Below are positions 55,101 to 64,000 of a stretch of DNA of 64,000 bases, in pieces (within the stretch, counting starts at the first letter, position 1; every line of letters begins with the position of its first letter). The stretch is from Diplodia intermedia (lineage: Eukaryota > Ascomycota > Dothideomycetes > Botryosphaeriales > Botryosphaeriaceae). The stretch is from assembly GCA_021495925.1 (NCBI GenBank), contig JAKEKT010000024.1, forward strand, positions 62,001 through 126,000, in the 5' to 3' direction. The notes beneath the pieces were generated by a model. It saw only the letters and a program-made list of their open reading frames with translations. It was not told the DNA's origin and searched no databases. The translations under genes and the position numbers were made by a program.

Positions 55101-58021
55101 CGATGATATCCCAGCTCGTCCGTGACACCCTCTACCCCGCCCTTCACGACGCACCTTCAACAATGGAGTACCCAATGGTTCCCGGTATGAAAGATAGGCT
55201 TTTCTGGTTTGACCACAACCAGTACGAAACCGACTCAGATCAATCTCGGGGCGTCACCTCGACAAGTCGTACCAACGACTTTGAAGTTGATATGACGGTG
55301 GGCCTGGTGTCACACTTGATGAAGCAGGGCATCTATCATGCCGAAGACATTGCCGTGCTTACTCCATACTTGGGTCAACTACACAAGCTACGTGCAAGGC
55401 TCGGTGCGATGTGGGAACTCGTCATCAACGATCGAGACCTCGACGAACTCGAGAAAGCAGGCATTGCCACTGAACAAGTCTGCAAAACAACCGCTCTTCA
55501 GGCGCTGAAAGTGGCAACGATCGACAACTTCCAGGGCGAGGAGGCGAAGGTCGTCATCATCTCTCTCGTCCGCTCCAACGAGATGAACAACTGCGGCTTC
55601 CTCAAGACATCCAACAGGATCAACGTTCTCCTCTCACGCGCCCAGCATGGAATGTTTATCATCGGCAATTCCAAGACGGCAGGCAGCGTGGAAATGTGGC
55701 AGGATGTTCTCGACATCTTGCGTGCCGGTGGGAACATTGGCACATCGTTTGAGCTCCAATGCCCTCGGCATCCGCGTACGCTGATCGCTGCTGAGAAGCC
55801 AGACGACTTCGCCCAATACTCTCCAGAGGGAGGGTGCGACATGAGATGTGACCAGAGACTGCGTTGCGGGCACTCCTGCATAAACAAGTGCCACTCACAG
55901 CTGCTGCACGATGCCGTGGTTTGCTTGGAGCCCTGTCCGAGGCCTATGAAAGGTTGCGACCACTCCTGCCCTCGCGTCTGCGGAGTCGGTTGTCCGCAAA
56001 ATTGCACGGTCAATATCTTCGATCCAGATAGGACTCTTCCTTGCGGACACTCGATGGCGAATCTGCCCTGCTGGCAAGCTCAAGATGTCTCAACGGTGAA
56101 ATGCCAGACCAAGGTTCTTCGTACCATCCCCGGCTGCAACCACAAGATGCAGTTGCCATGCCATGTCGAGGTGGAATCCGATAGCTTCAAGTGCCCTGGA
56201 CTCTGTGGCGGACTACTTCCATGCGGTCACACATGCAAGAAGGTATGTTACGCATGCAAGACCAGAGAGAATGGTGCCATCACCCGAGAAGACCACGGTA
56301 TTTGCCAGCAGGTATGCGGCCGCGATTACAGCACCTGTCGCCACAGCTGCAGGGAGAGATGCCATGGCGACAAGCCTTGTCCCCTATGCATAGCTCCGTG
56401 CGAAGTCTCCTGCAGCCATTCTCGCTGCGACAAGAAATGCCACGAGCCGTGCGCTCCTTGTGCCGAGCAGTCTTGCGCTTCGCACTGTCCGCACAGCAGT
56501 TGCAGCCTCCCGTGCGCTGCGCCGTGCGACTGGCTGCCCTGTTCGAAGAGGTGTGAGAAGCTGCTTGCGTGCGGGCATCAATGTCCATCGCTCTGCGGAG
56601 AAGCCTGTCCTGAGGCCAAGTTTTGTCAAGTCTGTGCTGCCGACAAGATCAAAGACCAGCAAGTCGACTTCATCGAGATGCTTACCTACAAGGAGGTCGA
56701 CCTTGACGAGGACCCTTGTCTTTTCCCCCCGTGTGGCCACATCATGACCATGGCCAACATGGACGGGCACATGGATATGAACAAGCATTACGTCACTGCG
56801 CCAGATGGGACCTTTGTCGGTCTGAAGCCGGCGCCTCCATTCTCGAACGACGAGCTGAAAGCCTGCCCAACCTGCCGCGGGGCCCTCCGCAGCATCTCCA
56901 GATACGGGCGGGTCGTCCGCCGCGCGCTGCTGGACGAGTCCACCAAGAAGTTCATCGTCTGGTCGCAGAACGAGTATCTCAGGCTCCAGACGCAGTTCCA
57001 AGACGCGCACTCCGAGCTCAGCAGCACCGCCGACGCAGTCGTCGTCAACACATTGACACCGGTCGCGCTCACAATCGCAGGCAGCCCACCCGTCCTGTTC
57101 AGGAGCATCAAGGACACCGCCGCCGCGCTCAACCTCACCCGCCGCTACCGCCCCCTCTTCGCCCTCCGCACCCGGCTCCAGGCGCACGTCGACAAAGTCC
57201 AGCACGAAGAGCAGCCCTTCCGCAAAGTCCACGACTTCTGCCAGGACGCGCGGCGACGCCGCAGGCATGACGAAATCAACAGCGCCTTCGCCCTCTCCCC
57301 AGAGGTCCTGCAGACGCGCGCGCACCTCCTCGCGAGCGCCCTGCTGCTCCGCTGCGACCTCGCCCTCGTCGCCGACGTCGTCGCCGTCTGGCGCAACAAG
57401 CTGCCCGCGAACCTGCGCGGCGGCGGCGGCGGCGGCGGCGGCGACGACTGCACGCTCGACCTCTCGTCCATCCGTCGCCGCTGCCAGTCCCTCCTGCACG
57501 ACGCCGACGCGGCGCACAGCCCCGCTCAAAAAGTCGAAGCCCTCCTCTTCCACGCGCAGAGCAACGCCATCGAGCGCCTGCTCCCCTCCTCCTCCGCCAC
57601 CACCACCACCACCGCCGCCGCGGCGATGCAATCCCAACACCTCCGCACCTCCGCCCTCGCCCACCTCGCCACCGCGCGCGCCATCACCGCCGCGCACCCA
57701 GGCAGCACGGGCGGCCTGAGCACCGAAACCGACGCCGTGGAGCGCATGCTCCAGGAGTCGTCGACGACCTTCTTCGCCGTCGTGACGTCCGACGAGCGGC
57801 GCGCGGTGCTGGCGGCCATGGCGGCGGAGTTCAGCGGCACGGGTCACTGGTACTACTGCGCCAACGGCCACCCCTTCACCGTCGGCGAGTGCGGCGCGCC
57901 CATGCAGTTGGCGGCGTGCCCGCAGTGCGGGGCGCCGGCGGGTGGGCGGGGGCATGTCCCTGCCGAGGGCGTGACGAGGGCGGTGGATTTGGAGGGGGAG
58001 TTGGGGGGGTTGAGGCTGTGA
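52169..58021 (+). CDS. ZNFX1-type helicase with CCCH, NFX1-type and RZ zinc fingers
   Basis: A single exon encodes 1,950 aa from ATG 52169 (CACCATGG context). A CCCH finger is at residues 7-26 (C-x8-C-x5-C-x3-H). A helical region follows (LDFSSLNDRVKFRRFLTYHI). The SF1 helicase core carries Walker A QGPPGTGKS (about 628), Walker B VCEEAGEVMES (about 894), RRMHPMI (about 974), NFQGEEAKVV (about 1,120) and NVLLSRAQHGMFIIG. A row of NFX1-type fingers spans about 1,230-1,490 (CGHSCINKCH, CGHTCKKVC, CRHSCRERCHG and others). The C-terminus (about 1,890-1,928) is an RZ finger: HWYYCANGHPFTVGECG and CPQCGAPAGG. Fission yeast Hrr1 and animal ZNFX1 are relatives acting in small-RNA silencing and antiviral defence. 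Residues about 1,750-1,850 include Gly and Thr runs. The role here is by family only. Confidence 0.93.
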   Translation: MANKKPCRFFKQPGGCRFGSSCRFSHADSASNETPRSSMLNGNRNLSNTEVEFRNWRFMIPNEGDLHARPLGPELSIFFQKGAELVACDAGIRQDVTSRLASPGGLARVRELVELDFSSLNDRVKFRRFLTYHIHFFQIITHPDVLSSIILEQPLGSLFTFLYGINGQRTIRLFSFITDLLSNAADDATPAGSLSMTEVFHLTFQVFAKIIDINGGAQIHPDIANLAEVFSRLLDQLVEEHGEAACEKPRASFIRIQQRLGIGQAIPNLANKPKPTVKQISFGIPIDHPGHLSSNGPRHDNDHEDIREIEVLPTWQEVKSLRPEYLPVKDPATWHKSGVQGLLDRHFRLLREDTVGQLRDAVQAELSRMEAPDTDSTNQQNGRQGLRTYTYRGVSVADFSIDRRAGLRCQISFPQPPHVRDMSASKRLEWWTQSRRLQPDALVCLLDKTGLLLFCSVAPEPSRPRGASNSAEDKSTEEGKRDLHADSDVAFLELCLVDQSDQHITDLLRRCWTFRQMSLVEFPGVLLPAFKPTLKALQQMSLTGDVPFSEFLAPGQDAAGVVRVPPPAYARRANFSFSLCSITNGSRDIRLSPQREFDATELAKSSSLDYAQARAVVDSLTQSFALIQGPPGTGKSYTGIALIKVLLDNRTAANLGPIVCVCYTNHALDQLLEHLVDAGISQIIRVGSRSKSEVLKPLLLREVAMKLERTKTEKRVFWEIGKQLERDEREIEQLITALGNADSWQSVKEYLQQNSPSQHDEIFGSSFPDEDGFMLQAEDPKDAFVRWLSGGRSLASTHHEHPSSLPLSASLLTLSHTERRLLHLHWTNLLREKIQRKLVHALHEYNDRRAKQDLNRLELNLRCLQEAHIIGITTSGLARNLDILRRVRAKVMVCEEAGEVMESHTLTAMLPSVEHAILIGDHEQLRPQIQRYDLGREHPRGEQYSLDVSLFERLVRPNDDTAIQLPYTTLETQRRMHPMISQLVRDTLYPALHDAPSTMEYPMVPGMKDRLFWFDHNQYETDSDQSRGVTSTSRTNDFEVDMTVGLVSHLMKQGIYHAEDIAVLTPYLGQLHKLRARLGAMWELVINDRDLDELEKAGIATEQVCKTTALQALKVATIDNFQGEEAKVVIISLVRSNEMNNCGFLKTSNRINVLLSRAQHGMFIIGNSKTAGSVEMWQDVLDILRAGGNIGTSFELQCPRHPRTLIAAEKPDDFAQYSPEGGCDMRCDQRLRCGHSCINKCHSQLLHDAVVCLEPCPRPMKGCDHSCPRVCGVGCPQNCTVNIFDPDRTLPCGHSMANLPCWQAQDVSTVKCQTKVLRTIPGCNHKMQLPCHVEVESDSFKCPGLCGGLLPCGHTCKKVCYACKTRENGAITREDHGICQQVCGRDYSTCRHSCRERCHGDKPCPLCIAPCEVSCSHSRCDKKCHEPCAPCAEQSCASHCPHSSCSLPCAAPCDWLPCSKRCEKLLACGHQCPSLCGEACPEAKFCQVCAADKIKDQQVDFIEMLTYKEVDLDEDPCLFPPCGHIMTMANMDGHMDMNKHYVTAPDGTFVGLKPAPPFSNDELKACPTCRGALRSISRYGRVVRRALLDESTKKFIVWSQNEYLRLQTQFQDAHSELSSTADAVVVNTLTPVALTIAGSPPVLFRSIKDTAAALNLTRRYRPLFALRTRLQAHVDKVQHEEQPFRKVHDFCQDARRRRRHDEINSAFALSPEVLQTRAHLLASALLLRCDLALVADVVAVWRNKLPANLRGGGGGGGGDDCTLDLSSIRRRCQSLLHDADAAHSPAQKVEALLFHAQSNAIERLLPSSSATTTTTAAAAMQSQHLRTSALAHLATARAITAAHPGSTGGLSTETDAVERMLQESSTTFFAVVTSDERRAVLAAMAAEFSGTGHWYYCANGHPFTVGECGAPMQLAACPQCGAPAGGRGHVPAEGVTRAVDLEGELGGLRL

Positions 58022-58248
58022 AGACTGGAAGGGGGTGGGGGGAGGTTGGCGGGTGGGGACGTGGGTCCGGTACGTAAAGCGAAGGTTGCTAGATAGACAC
58101 GGTGAAAAGGCCGGAGACGTCAAGATAGATATCTGGTGAGAAAGGATAGAGAGAAGGGAGATAGAGAAAAAAAAAATGGATGCATTGAACCTAGAGCTTC
58201 CCACTCCAAGTGCTTGTAAGCAATCTGTCTGTTCCATGAGTGTAGTAC

Positions 58249-58779
58249 TTATACCGGCGTCGTATCAATGGTGTACAACACCCCAGCCGTCCAAAACCAA
58301 CCGCCTTCCGCTGAACTGCAACGACTGAAGACCTCGTTAAAATGTTTGCTGCACGTGTCCTGGTCCAACACTGTCTCCAAAGTCCATTCGACCTTTATAC
58401 CCAGCTTCACCGCGACTTTGGCATCGCCCTCGGCAGCGAGCGGGACGGTCGTCGACCGACTCAACATCGACTCGTCGTTGCCCGTCACCTCCATCCTCGG
58501 CCCGATCGTTCCCTTGCAGAACCGGTCGATTGCTTTCTCCATCTCCTGGCGTGGTACCCCATGCTTGCTTTGTGCGCAGTCGCACTCGTCGGGGATCTCG
58601 TGTTGTTGCAGCATCCGAAGGTAGGTGGCACGGTCCGAGACCGTTTGCTCAAAAGAACCGCTGGGTGGACCCCATTGCCGAGACGGGATTCCGATGGCGT
58701 GTCGAGCTTGGAGAGGAGCAGCTGCGTTGGCGAGGCAAGCCAGGGCGGCCAGGACGGAGAATCCGGGGTGAAGGCGCAT
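58249..58779 (-). CDS. Small secreted cysteine-containing protein
   Basis: A single exon encodes 176 aa with a signal peptide (MRLHPGFSVLAALACLANAA). The mature part of about 155 aa has five cysteines: CDC near residue 67, FC near 88, TC near 142 and RC near 153. It is otherwise mixed alpha/beta in character and ends in the aromatic segment GGWFWTAGVLYTIDTTPV. It has no TM, GPI signal or known enzymatic motif. Size, secretion and cysteines fit the loose class of fungal effector-like or cell-surface proteins, but no family was recognised. It is convergent with the ZNFX1-type gene 227 bp away. Confidence 0.78.
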   Translation of the reverse strand: MRLHPGFSVLAALACLANAAAPLQARHAIGIPSRQWGPPSGSFEQTVSDRATYLRMLQQHEIPDECDCAQSKHGVPRQEMEKAIDRFCKGTIGPRMEVTGNDESMLSRSTTVPLAAEGDAKVAVKLGIKVEWTLETVLDQDTCSKHFNEVFSRCSSAEGGWFWTAGVLYTIDTTPV

Positions 58780-58858
58780 TCTTTGATTGCAGGAATGGGC
58801 TTGTGATGGATGCGGGTTGTGAAGGAAGGCTGAGCAATACTTCAGTGACCACGTTGAG

Positions 58859-58865
58859 CTTTATA
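58859..58865 (-). promoter_or_regulatory. TATA box of the small secreted protein gene
   Basis: TATAAAG on the minus strand lies about 80 bp upstream of the ATG at 58779. Confidence 0.5.
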
Positions 58866-58982
58866 GTGTCTTTTTGGGCCTTTAGCGGGCCCGTTGGGAG
58901 TCGTAGACCTTGATGGGAACTGTCAAACCTCGAGGCTGATTAGAGGCCAACCATGGTTGAGATTCGCTTTGACGTGTCCTCG

Positions 58983-60954
58983 CTAGTGCGACCCAGCTGC
59001 TTGCCGGAGGAAGCCAATCTCTCCGTCACGGGACCTATCCAATCGGGTGTGCATTTCATCTGCCTTTTTGGTCATCGCTTGCCTGCTCTCGAGATGGAGA
59101 TCATCTTGAGGCCATCCCTGAAGACCATGAAAAAGCAGCGGTAGCAGACCGGATTTCCAAAGAGGAACTCGATCATGGTAATTGGTCCATATGGTCAAGC
59201 AAAGGACCAGGACAGCCAATAACACTGAAGCAGCCGGCAGGGAGATCCACACCCAATTAACTTGAACAAACACAACTGGCCGAAGAACCGATCCGTTGGA
59301 GAAATGATCGTTGTAGTTGTGCCTAATGCGATCCGTCATACTGGCAGAAATGTCATGGATGATGCCAGAAGTGTTCGGGTTCTGGTAGAACGGCAAGAAG
59401 ATTTGAGGGTTCGAAGATAGTCGTTTGTCGTCTGTTATGTAAGACGACATGTTGAAATCGAAATTTTCGAAAAACGATTGCTTCACTTGGGTCCCCAAGT
59501 CAAACGAGATGTGAAAATCGCTGGCGTTCTCCCAAGGGCCAATGTCGGATGAAGGCGCATTGGGTACGAAGACATAGTCAGATACATTCGATATACTAAC
59601 CCTACCGTTGATATCGTGCGTCGTGAACCCGTTTATGGCGCCGTTCACCTGATAAAGAGGTCAGCGTACGGTATGTAATCGGCAATGATGGTCTCAGTAC
59701 TGACAACAGCAACTCCCATGTACTTCTTCAAACACCAAGATATGGTACACTGCGTTGTCGTAAAGGTTTTGGCCATCATGCTGCTAGCAGTCTCGAAGTC
59801 CCACGTGCTGTTCCATTGAAAGGTGGCCAGGTTCACAATGATGACTTTGGTCCAGTCGTCAGAAGCTTGGTCTGGAGCGGACGTGTTGGACACCAGTTGA
59901 GTGCTGGAAATCCTGGGGATCCACTTGTGACCGTCAAAGTTTGTCCCATTTTGCGCGCCGACAGTACCAACGAGGAATCCGCGATGTGGGGCTTCGAAAA
60001 GATATCTTTCACATTGCAGGTATGCCTGATCCTTCGAAGCTCCGGGCATGTCGTACTCGGTACAGTTTTGCTGTTCAACCTTGGTAGACTGAGTGACATC
60101 TTGACAGTCACTGCACAAGGCAAGTGTGGAGAAGTCGTTCCAAGTGCAGTTTGCAGACGGGCACACGAAGTCGAGTGCCCCGTTCATACCGAATACTCCA
60201 CGGAAGAGGGCCCCTTGCAAAGACGCATCGAGCAATCCAGCTATCACCATTCAGTCAGGGAGAAAGTATTTAGAGTGGATATAGGACACTTACACGTGGT
60301 CCCAATTGCGGATACGTTGTTGGTCACATCGAAGTTGTTGGAAATTGCGACCGTTGCAGCCTCTTGTGGGAAGTTCACATTCTGAGTCCGAAACGAGACT
60401 ATTTGTTGTGTGAAAGGTCCGATCCCGAGTGTCAGCAGTGTCACAAACGATGCCAGCCAGGCAATGGGAAGCACATTTCTAGTGTACCAAAAGAACTGTG
60501 CGGCTCCCAATGGACCTCGGCTGGCTTCGTCAAAGACCTCGAGGTTCCGAAGTTTGCGTGTTCCCTCGTGGCGCCAGTAGTACGCCCACTTGAGTTGACT
60601 GATACATGCTGCAACTGGAAAGAGCAATGCAACCCTCGTCGTGGTTGACAGCAAGGACAGGACCGTGTTTGGCTGCAGATAAAATGTCCAGTCGTCGAGG
60701 GGTTTATCCTGTATGGAGTCCAGAATCAACACTATCGCGATCAACGCTACTATGCTTCCAATAAGGACAGCAATCTCCAAGAACCACCAGCATTTGTCAT
60801 ATCTCTTTAACTTGTGGGTATCTTTGTGAGTTCCGGCACTATCGTGTACAAGCCACGGAGAGGTTTCTGTCGCTGTTTCGTCGTTACGACCACGTTGGCT
60901 TCGAGTGTCTTCTGAATGTGTCTTCGGAAAACCATTAGATGCTTCATTCTCCAT
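58983..60954 (-). CDS. DUF3176-family multi-pass membrane protein
   Basis: Three exons on the minus strand, 60954-60294, 60240-59649 and 59601-58983, give 623 aa. The N-terminal about 55 aa are hydrophilic. Three TM segments follow: WWFLEIAVLIGSIVALIAIV, LSTTTRVALLFPVAACISQ and IAWLASFVTLLTLGIGPFTQ. The DUF3176 hallmarks are between them (ISQLKWAYYWRHEG, RNLEVFDEASRGPLGAAQ). A large luminal or extracellular domain of about 330 aa has many N-glycosylation sites and cysteines (VCPSANCTW, LCSDCQDV, QCTISWC). A last TM (WVWISLPAASVLLAVLVLC) precedes a cytoplasmic tail of about 70 aa. The function of the family is unknown, and it is expanded in Pezizomycotina. The two introns are 53 and 47 nt. Confidence 0.87.
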
Positions 60955-62896
60955 TTAAATTCTCTTGCGTATTGCAGTCTCCGATAACGCGTTCACTCAC
61001 TGTTTGGCTCAATTCATCCATGGAATAATACCCGGCGGCATTTGAACTCTGCTGAGATGGCCTGCCAGAGCCTTGAGACTTTTGAGAATACGGCATTCCG
61101 GATTGAGATGAAATAAGCTCAATGTTTTTGCGCGATAATTAGCTTTCTGGGTATGAATACCATGACGGTTTCGACGGGTAGGAAAAATGCGTTGTTGGAC
61201 CGGGAATGGCGGCGCACCATTTCACCAGTCCGGCCGGCTGCCCTTATCTTCCAACACTTCTTCCCCTACTGAAGAGCCTCATGATGCTTTTTAAGGCGCA
61301 AGGCTGAGGTCAGTGGTGCCGTCGCCGCGCGTTATCCAGGGGGGGTGAGGGCTACTTTAAGCGAAAGGCAAACTGCAGGATGCTGCATAAGCATGAAGGC
61401 AACGAGACTGTTGGCCAACCCATGCCATTGGTCTGCCTCGCTGACCGCAATTCCTGCCTAAAAGACGCCCCAATAAGCTGATGTTGCGATGTAAACCGTT
61501 CCAGATCGTCACGGACCTTTCTTGGCACTGCGACAGCCTATGAGTCTTTACGTGTGTTGGGTTATGAGATTGTGCAGCTTGAGGGTGGTCAGCAGTAAAG
61601 TTTCGACGAATAGACCGAGAGCAGAAGAAGGGTCCCTGTAGTATTGCGCCACAATCCGATTCCAAGGCAAGCATGACTTCCGAGTAGGTGCGTTGCTGCG
61701 CTTCTTTATCACGTGTAAGCGCGCCGGCTATGGACGGAGACTTGATGCAGGATCCAAAAAGCCCCTCTATCGCATGGTGTGGCATTGCTAATGCAGTTCC
61801 AACACTGCTACTACATCCTTCGATATGGAGGGCAGCCTTCACATAAAGTACACAAAGGATGAAAACGGTCAAGTATCATGTTCAAGCAGTCCTGGAATGT
61901 TGGTACGGCAGGCAGCAGCCATACTAAAAATAGGCCGCCTTTCTGTGGCCGGGTTTGAAAGCAGCAGGCTGAATAACTGACAGCATCCAACCAGAGTCTC
62001 ATGGGCTTAACATTGGTGGAAGGATTGTCAGATCAACCGTTCTTTGTGCATGAGTAGCCACATCCAAACCATGACGCAATTTTTCGTATACCATGTGCGG
62101 CATACAGTATGACGGAAGCATGCGCAGGAGCCACTGTTGCTGCCCGACCGTACAACGAGTCGGACCTAAAGTGCGGGAAACATGGGATCTGACTTATTCA
62201 CCGTGCACAGCCTTGTGACCCCATCACTTTGATCTTCATTTATCTATTCTTGAAACGCGCGTCCAATTACTCGCAAGGTTCGCCTCGTCGTCGGGCACGC
62301 CATCGACTGGGCCACCTTCCCGGTCTGTGCAGCTGTCGAAGCGGCTGGTTGGAGATCCATTGCGCGGCCCGCACGCTGGCGCTATTTTGGTACCATTCTA
62401 GTGATCTTCTAGCGTCCTTGGCTCAGGTACGAGTTGCCTCGAGCTTCGCCTTATGAGACACCGTTTAGTCACTACGGGATCTACAAGATGCTATGTATAG
62501 GGGCCGAGGTTAATTGGATGGCGGCCCGATTTCAGAACTGCCGAAGCCGATGCTGTTTGATGTCCCCTTGACAATCCTTGGGCTTTTCGTGTTCTCGAGA
62601 TAGTCAGCCGGTTGTCACCGATTTTTCGCCTCAGCACAGTGAATTGTATGGTGCTCGATGCTTTCAGGCTGTCCATTATACATCATATCGAGAGAGCAGT
62701 ATAGCGAGTGTAGTCATGATCAAAACGGTCATTCAAGCCACGCGCTCACTAAAGAGTTTCACAAACATACACAAAAATGGGGAAGAGTATTCCAATTAAT
62801 GTATGCTAAAGAAGTCTATAAGCCCCCGATGCAGAGACCGTATTAAGCCACAACGAACAAATTACACAGGTACTAGTACACGAGCGACGACCCCTC
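60955..62896. other. Long intergenic region with no recognised gene
   Basis: About 1.94 kb between the DUF3176 gene and a small secreted protein gene. The longest open frame (61357-61872, minus strand) starts with a non-ATG codon and shows no family motif. No terminal repeats or RNA genes were identified. Codon-like composition is lost compared with neighbouring exons. Confidence 0.45.
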
Positions 62897-63555
62897 TTAG
62901 TTGTAAACGCAGACCTCCTTGGGAGTCTCGACCTGGGTGGCGCCGATCTCGACCTTGGTGCACTTGTCCTTGCCGACGGCCTTGCTGTAGGCGGCCTCAG
63001 GGTAGACGTAGTACTTGCCGGCGGTGCCGGAGGGGCAGGCCAACCAGGCGGAGGCGCCGTCCCAGAACAGCTTGAGGCTGTCCATCTCGGAGCCGGCGAA
63101 GGAGAACTTGTCGGCGGGCTGCGAGGCGCTGAGGGTCTGGTCGGCGCGGCTGAAGCCGAGCAGGCCGCTGGCGGCGCCCGAGATGTCGACGAAGGCTTTT
63201 TGCCGAATCGGGTTAGCCGGGTGGCGTTTGCGGGGAGGGGGGGGGGGGGGGTGGGATGAGATCGGCGGGGAAGAAAGGGAAAAAGGAACTACTCACAACG
63301 CTGCTGGTTCTGGCGGCCGTCGGCGTAGAAGGACAGGGCACCGGAGGAAGTGGCGGTGACGGCGGGCGAGACGTCGCCGCAGGTGGAGCTGGTCTCGCCG
63401 CCGATGTACCACCAGCCGCCGCTGACCCTCATGGTTTGGCCATCGAAGGAGGCGCCCGGGGCAGAGGCGACGAGGTTGTAGTAGGTGGTCGTCGGCGCGG
63501 CGAGGGTGCTGGCGGCGCAGGCCAGGGTGGAGGCGAGAACGGCGGTGGTCTTCAT
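62897..63555 (-). CDS. Small secreted beta-rich protein (PhiA/IgE-binding-like)
   Basis: Two exons on the minus strand, 63555-63297 and 63195-62897, give 185 aa. The signal peptide is MKTTAVLASTLACAASTLAA. The mature protein alternates short strands (YYNLVASAPGASFDGQTM, GGWWYIGGETSSTCG, ALSFYADGRQNQQ, KFSFAGSEMDSLKLFWDG, KYYVYPEAAYSKA) with four cysteines. This layout recalls secreted cell-wall proteins annotated as PhiA-like or IgE-binding, which are abundant in conidia and culture filtrates. The match is by pattern only. The 101-nt intron contains a long G run on the plus strand (C run on the coding strand) and ends CAAAAAG. The splice join gives QQR-SFVDIS. Confidence 0.78.
63231..63251. 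repeat. Poly-G tract in intron
   Basis: A nearly pure run of about 15 G on the plus strand, preceded by GGGGA, lies inside the intron of the small secreted protein gene. On the transcribed strand it is a C-run. Confidence 0.75.
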
Positions 63556-64000
63556 GGTGATGGATTGGGAGTTGGAGTTGGAGTTGTGAGGGTTGTGGTT
63601 GTGGATGAAGCTGATTGATTGCTGTGGATGGCGAATACAACTGGGTCGACGTCGCTGTGGTCTTTATACGTTTCTACATTGTCGTGTTCTGGTACTACAA
63701 GCACCCCAGACCCCTGAGATGCGGCAAAGTATCTATGCGCGATGGTGGCTCGGCCGGGACGTGCGGGGTGCCCGTTCACTCGTATTCACTTGGCGCGCAA
63801 CGCTGGGGGTCAACCGGTCAATCTGACCGCGCCGAACCCGCAATCTAGCAATGGGATCGACGATGCAGATACGATCAATGTACAGAATACTGCACTAGGG
63901 GAGATGGAGCTACTGCAAAGTGCGTGCGGAGATGCGGCGAGTATTCCAGAGAACCCATTTCATCAACTTCGGTCTCGCGGCTGTGCATGGCGGTTCGTAG
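63556..64000. other. Promoter region and right end of window
   Basis: About 445 bp upstream of the small secreted protein gene. A TATAAAGA on the minus strand at about 63661-63668 lies about 107 bp before its ATG and is a likely TATA box. Nothing else was recognised up to the edge. Confidence 0.5.
63661..63668 (-). promoter_or_regulatory. TATA box of the right-end secreted protein gene
   Basis: TATAAAGA on the minus strand lies about 107 bp upstream of the ATG at 63555, the same spacing as the TATA box of the Ayg1-like hydrolase gene. Confidence 0.5.

Noticed and set aside
56384..58237. 617-codon open frame antisense to the 3' part of the ZNFX1-type gene
   Set aside because: It overlaps conserved zinc-finger coding sequence on the other strand and consists of Arg/Val/Ala/Gly-rich low-complexity sequence with no motif.
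61357..61872. 171-codon minus-strand frame in the long right-hand intergenic region
   Set aside because: It starts at TTG, has no ATG-supported start, no family motif and no plausible splice partner.

Overview
The window is nuclear DNA from a filamentous ascomycete (Pezizomycotina). The coding exons are GC-rich. They are broken by short GT..AG introns, mostly 47-66 nt, often with a CTRAY-like branch site. The gene content is typical of this group: a NLR-like N-terminal domain, 2EXR and F-box proteins, an Ayg1-type hydrolase, a DUF3176 membrane protein and small secreted proteins. The class cannot be fixed from sequence alone; Dothideomycetes is a guess. I resolve 23 protein-coding genes. Exon joins were worked out by hand from splice signals and reading frame, and every join except gene 10's first exon keeps the frame through to the stop codon. 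No rRNA, tRNA, CRISPR array or prokaryotic element was seen.

1-17 kb is an accessory metabolic stretch. It holds a NLR-like protein without a P-loop, a VBA/Fnx1-type vacuolar MFS transporter, a secreted arylsulfotransferase-fold protein, an Ayg1-like alpha/beta hydrolase, a CocE/X-Pro dipeptidyl-peptidase-type hydrolase, a 2EXR protein and a cytochrome P450. Two hydrolases, a P450 and a transporter resemble the tailoring part of a secondary-metabolite cluster, but no PKS, NRPS or terpene synthase is present.

17-38 kb is more housekeeping-like: the Golgi Qa-SNARE SED5/syntaxin-5, two adjacent large disordered proteins that share short linear motifs, a nitronate monooxygenase, an NAD(P)-dependent reductase, an F-box protein and a small single-pass membrane protein. 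38-45 kb carries a beta-hydroxyacid dehydrogenase, a cupin, an AhpD-like protein and a small hydrophilic protein.

45.5-58 kb holds the most notable locus. A DDX60-type Ski2-like RNA helicase of about 1,766 aa and a ZNFX1-type helicase of about 1,950 aa are transcribed divergently from one 1.18 kb intergenic region. The second protein has an N-terminal CCCH finger, NFX1 fingers and a C-terminal RZ finger. Relatives of both families act in RNA silencing or antiviral RNA surveillance. The shared intergenic region contains a MITE-like element of about 332 bp with 70-bp terminal inverted repeats, and a diverged partial copy lies near 32.9 kb. The final 6 kb has two small secreted proteins and a DUF3176 membrane protein.
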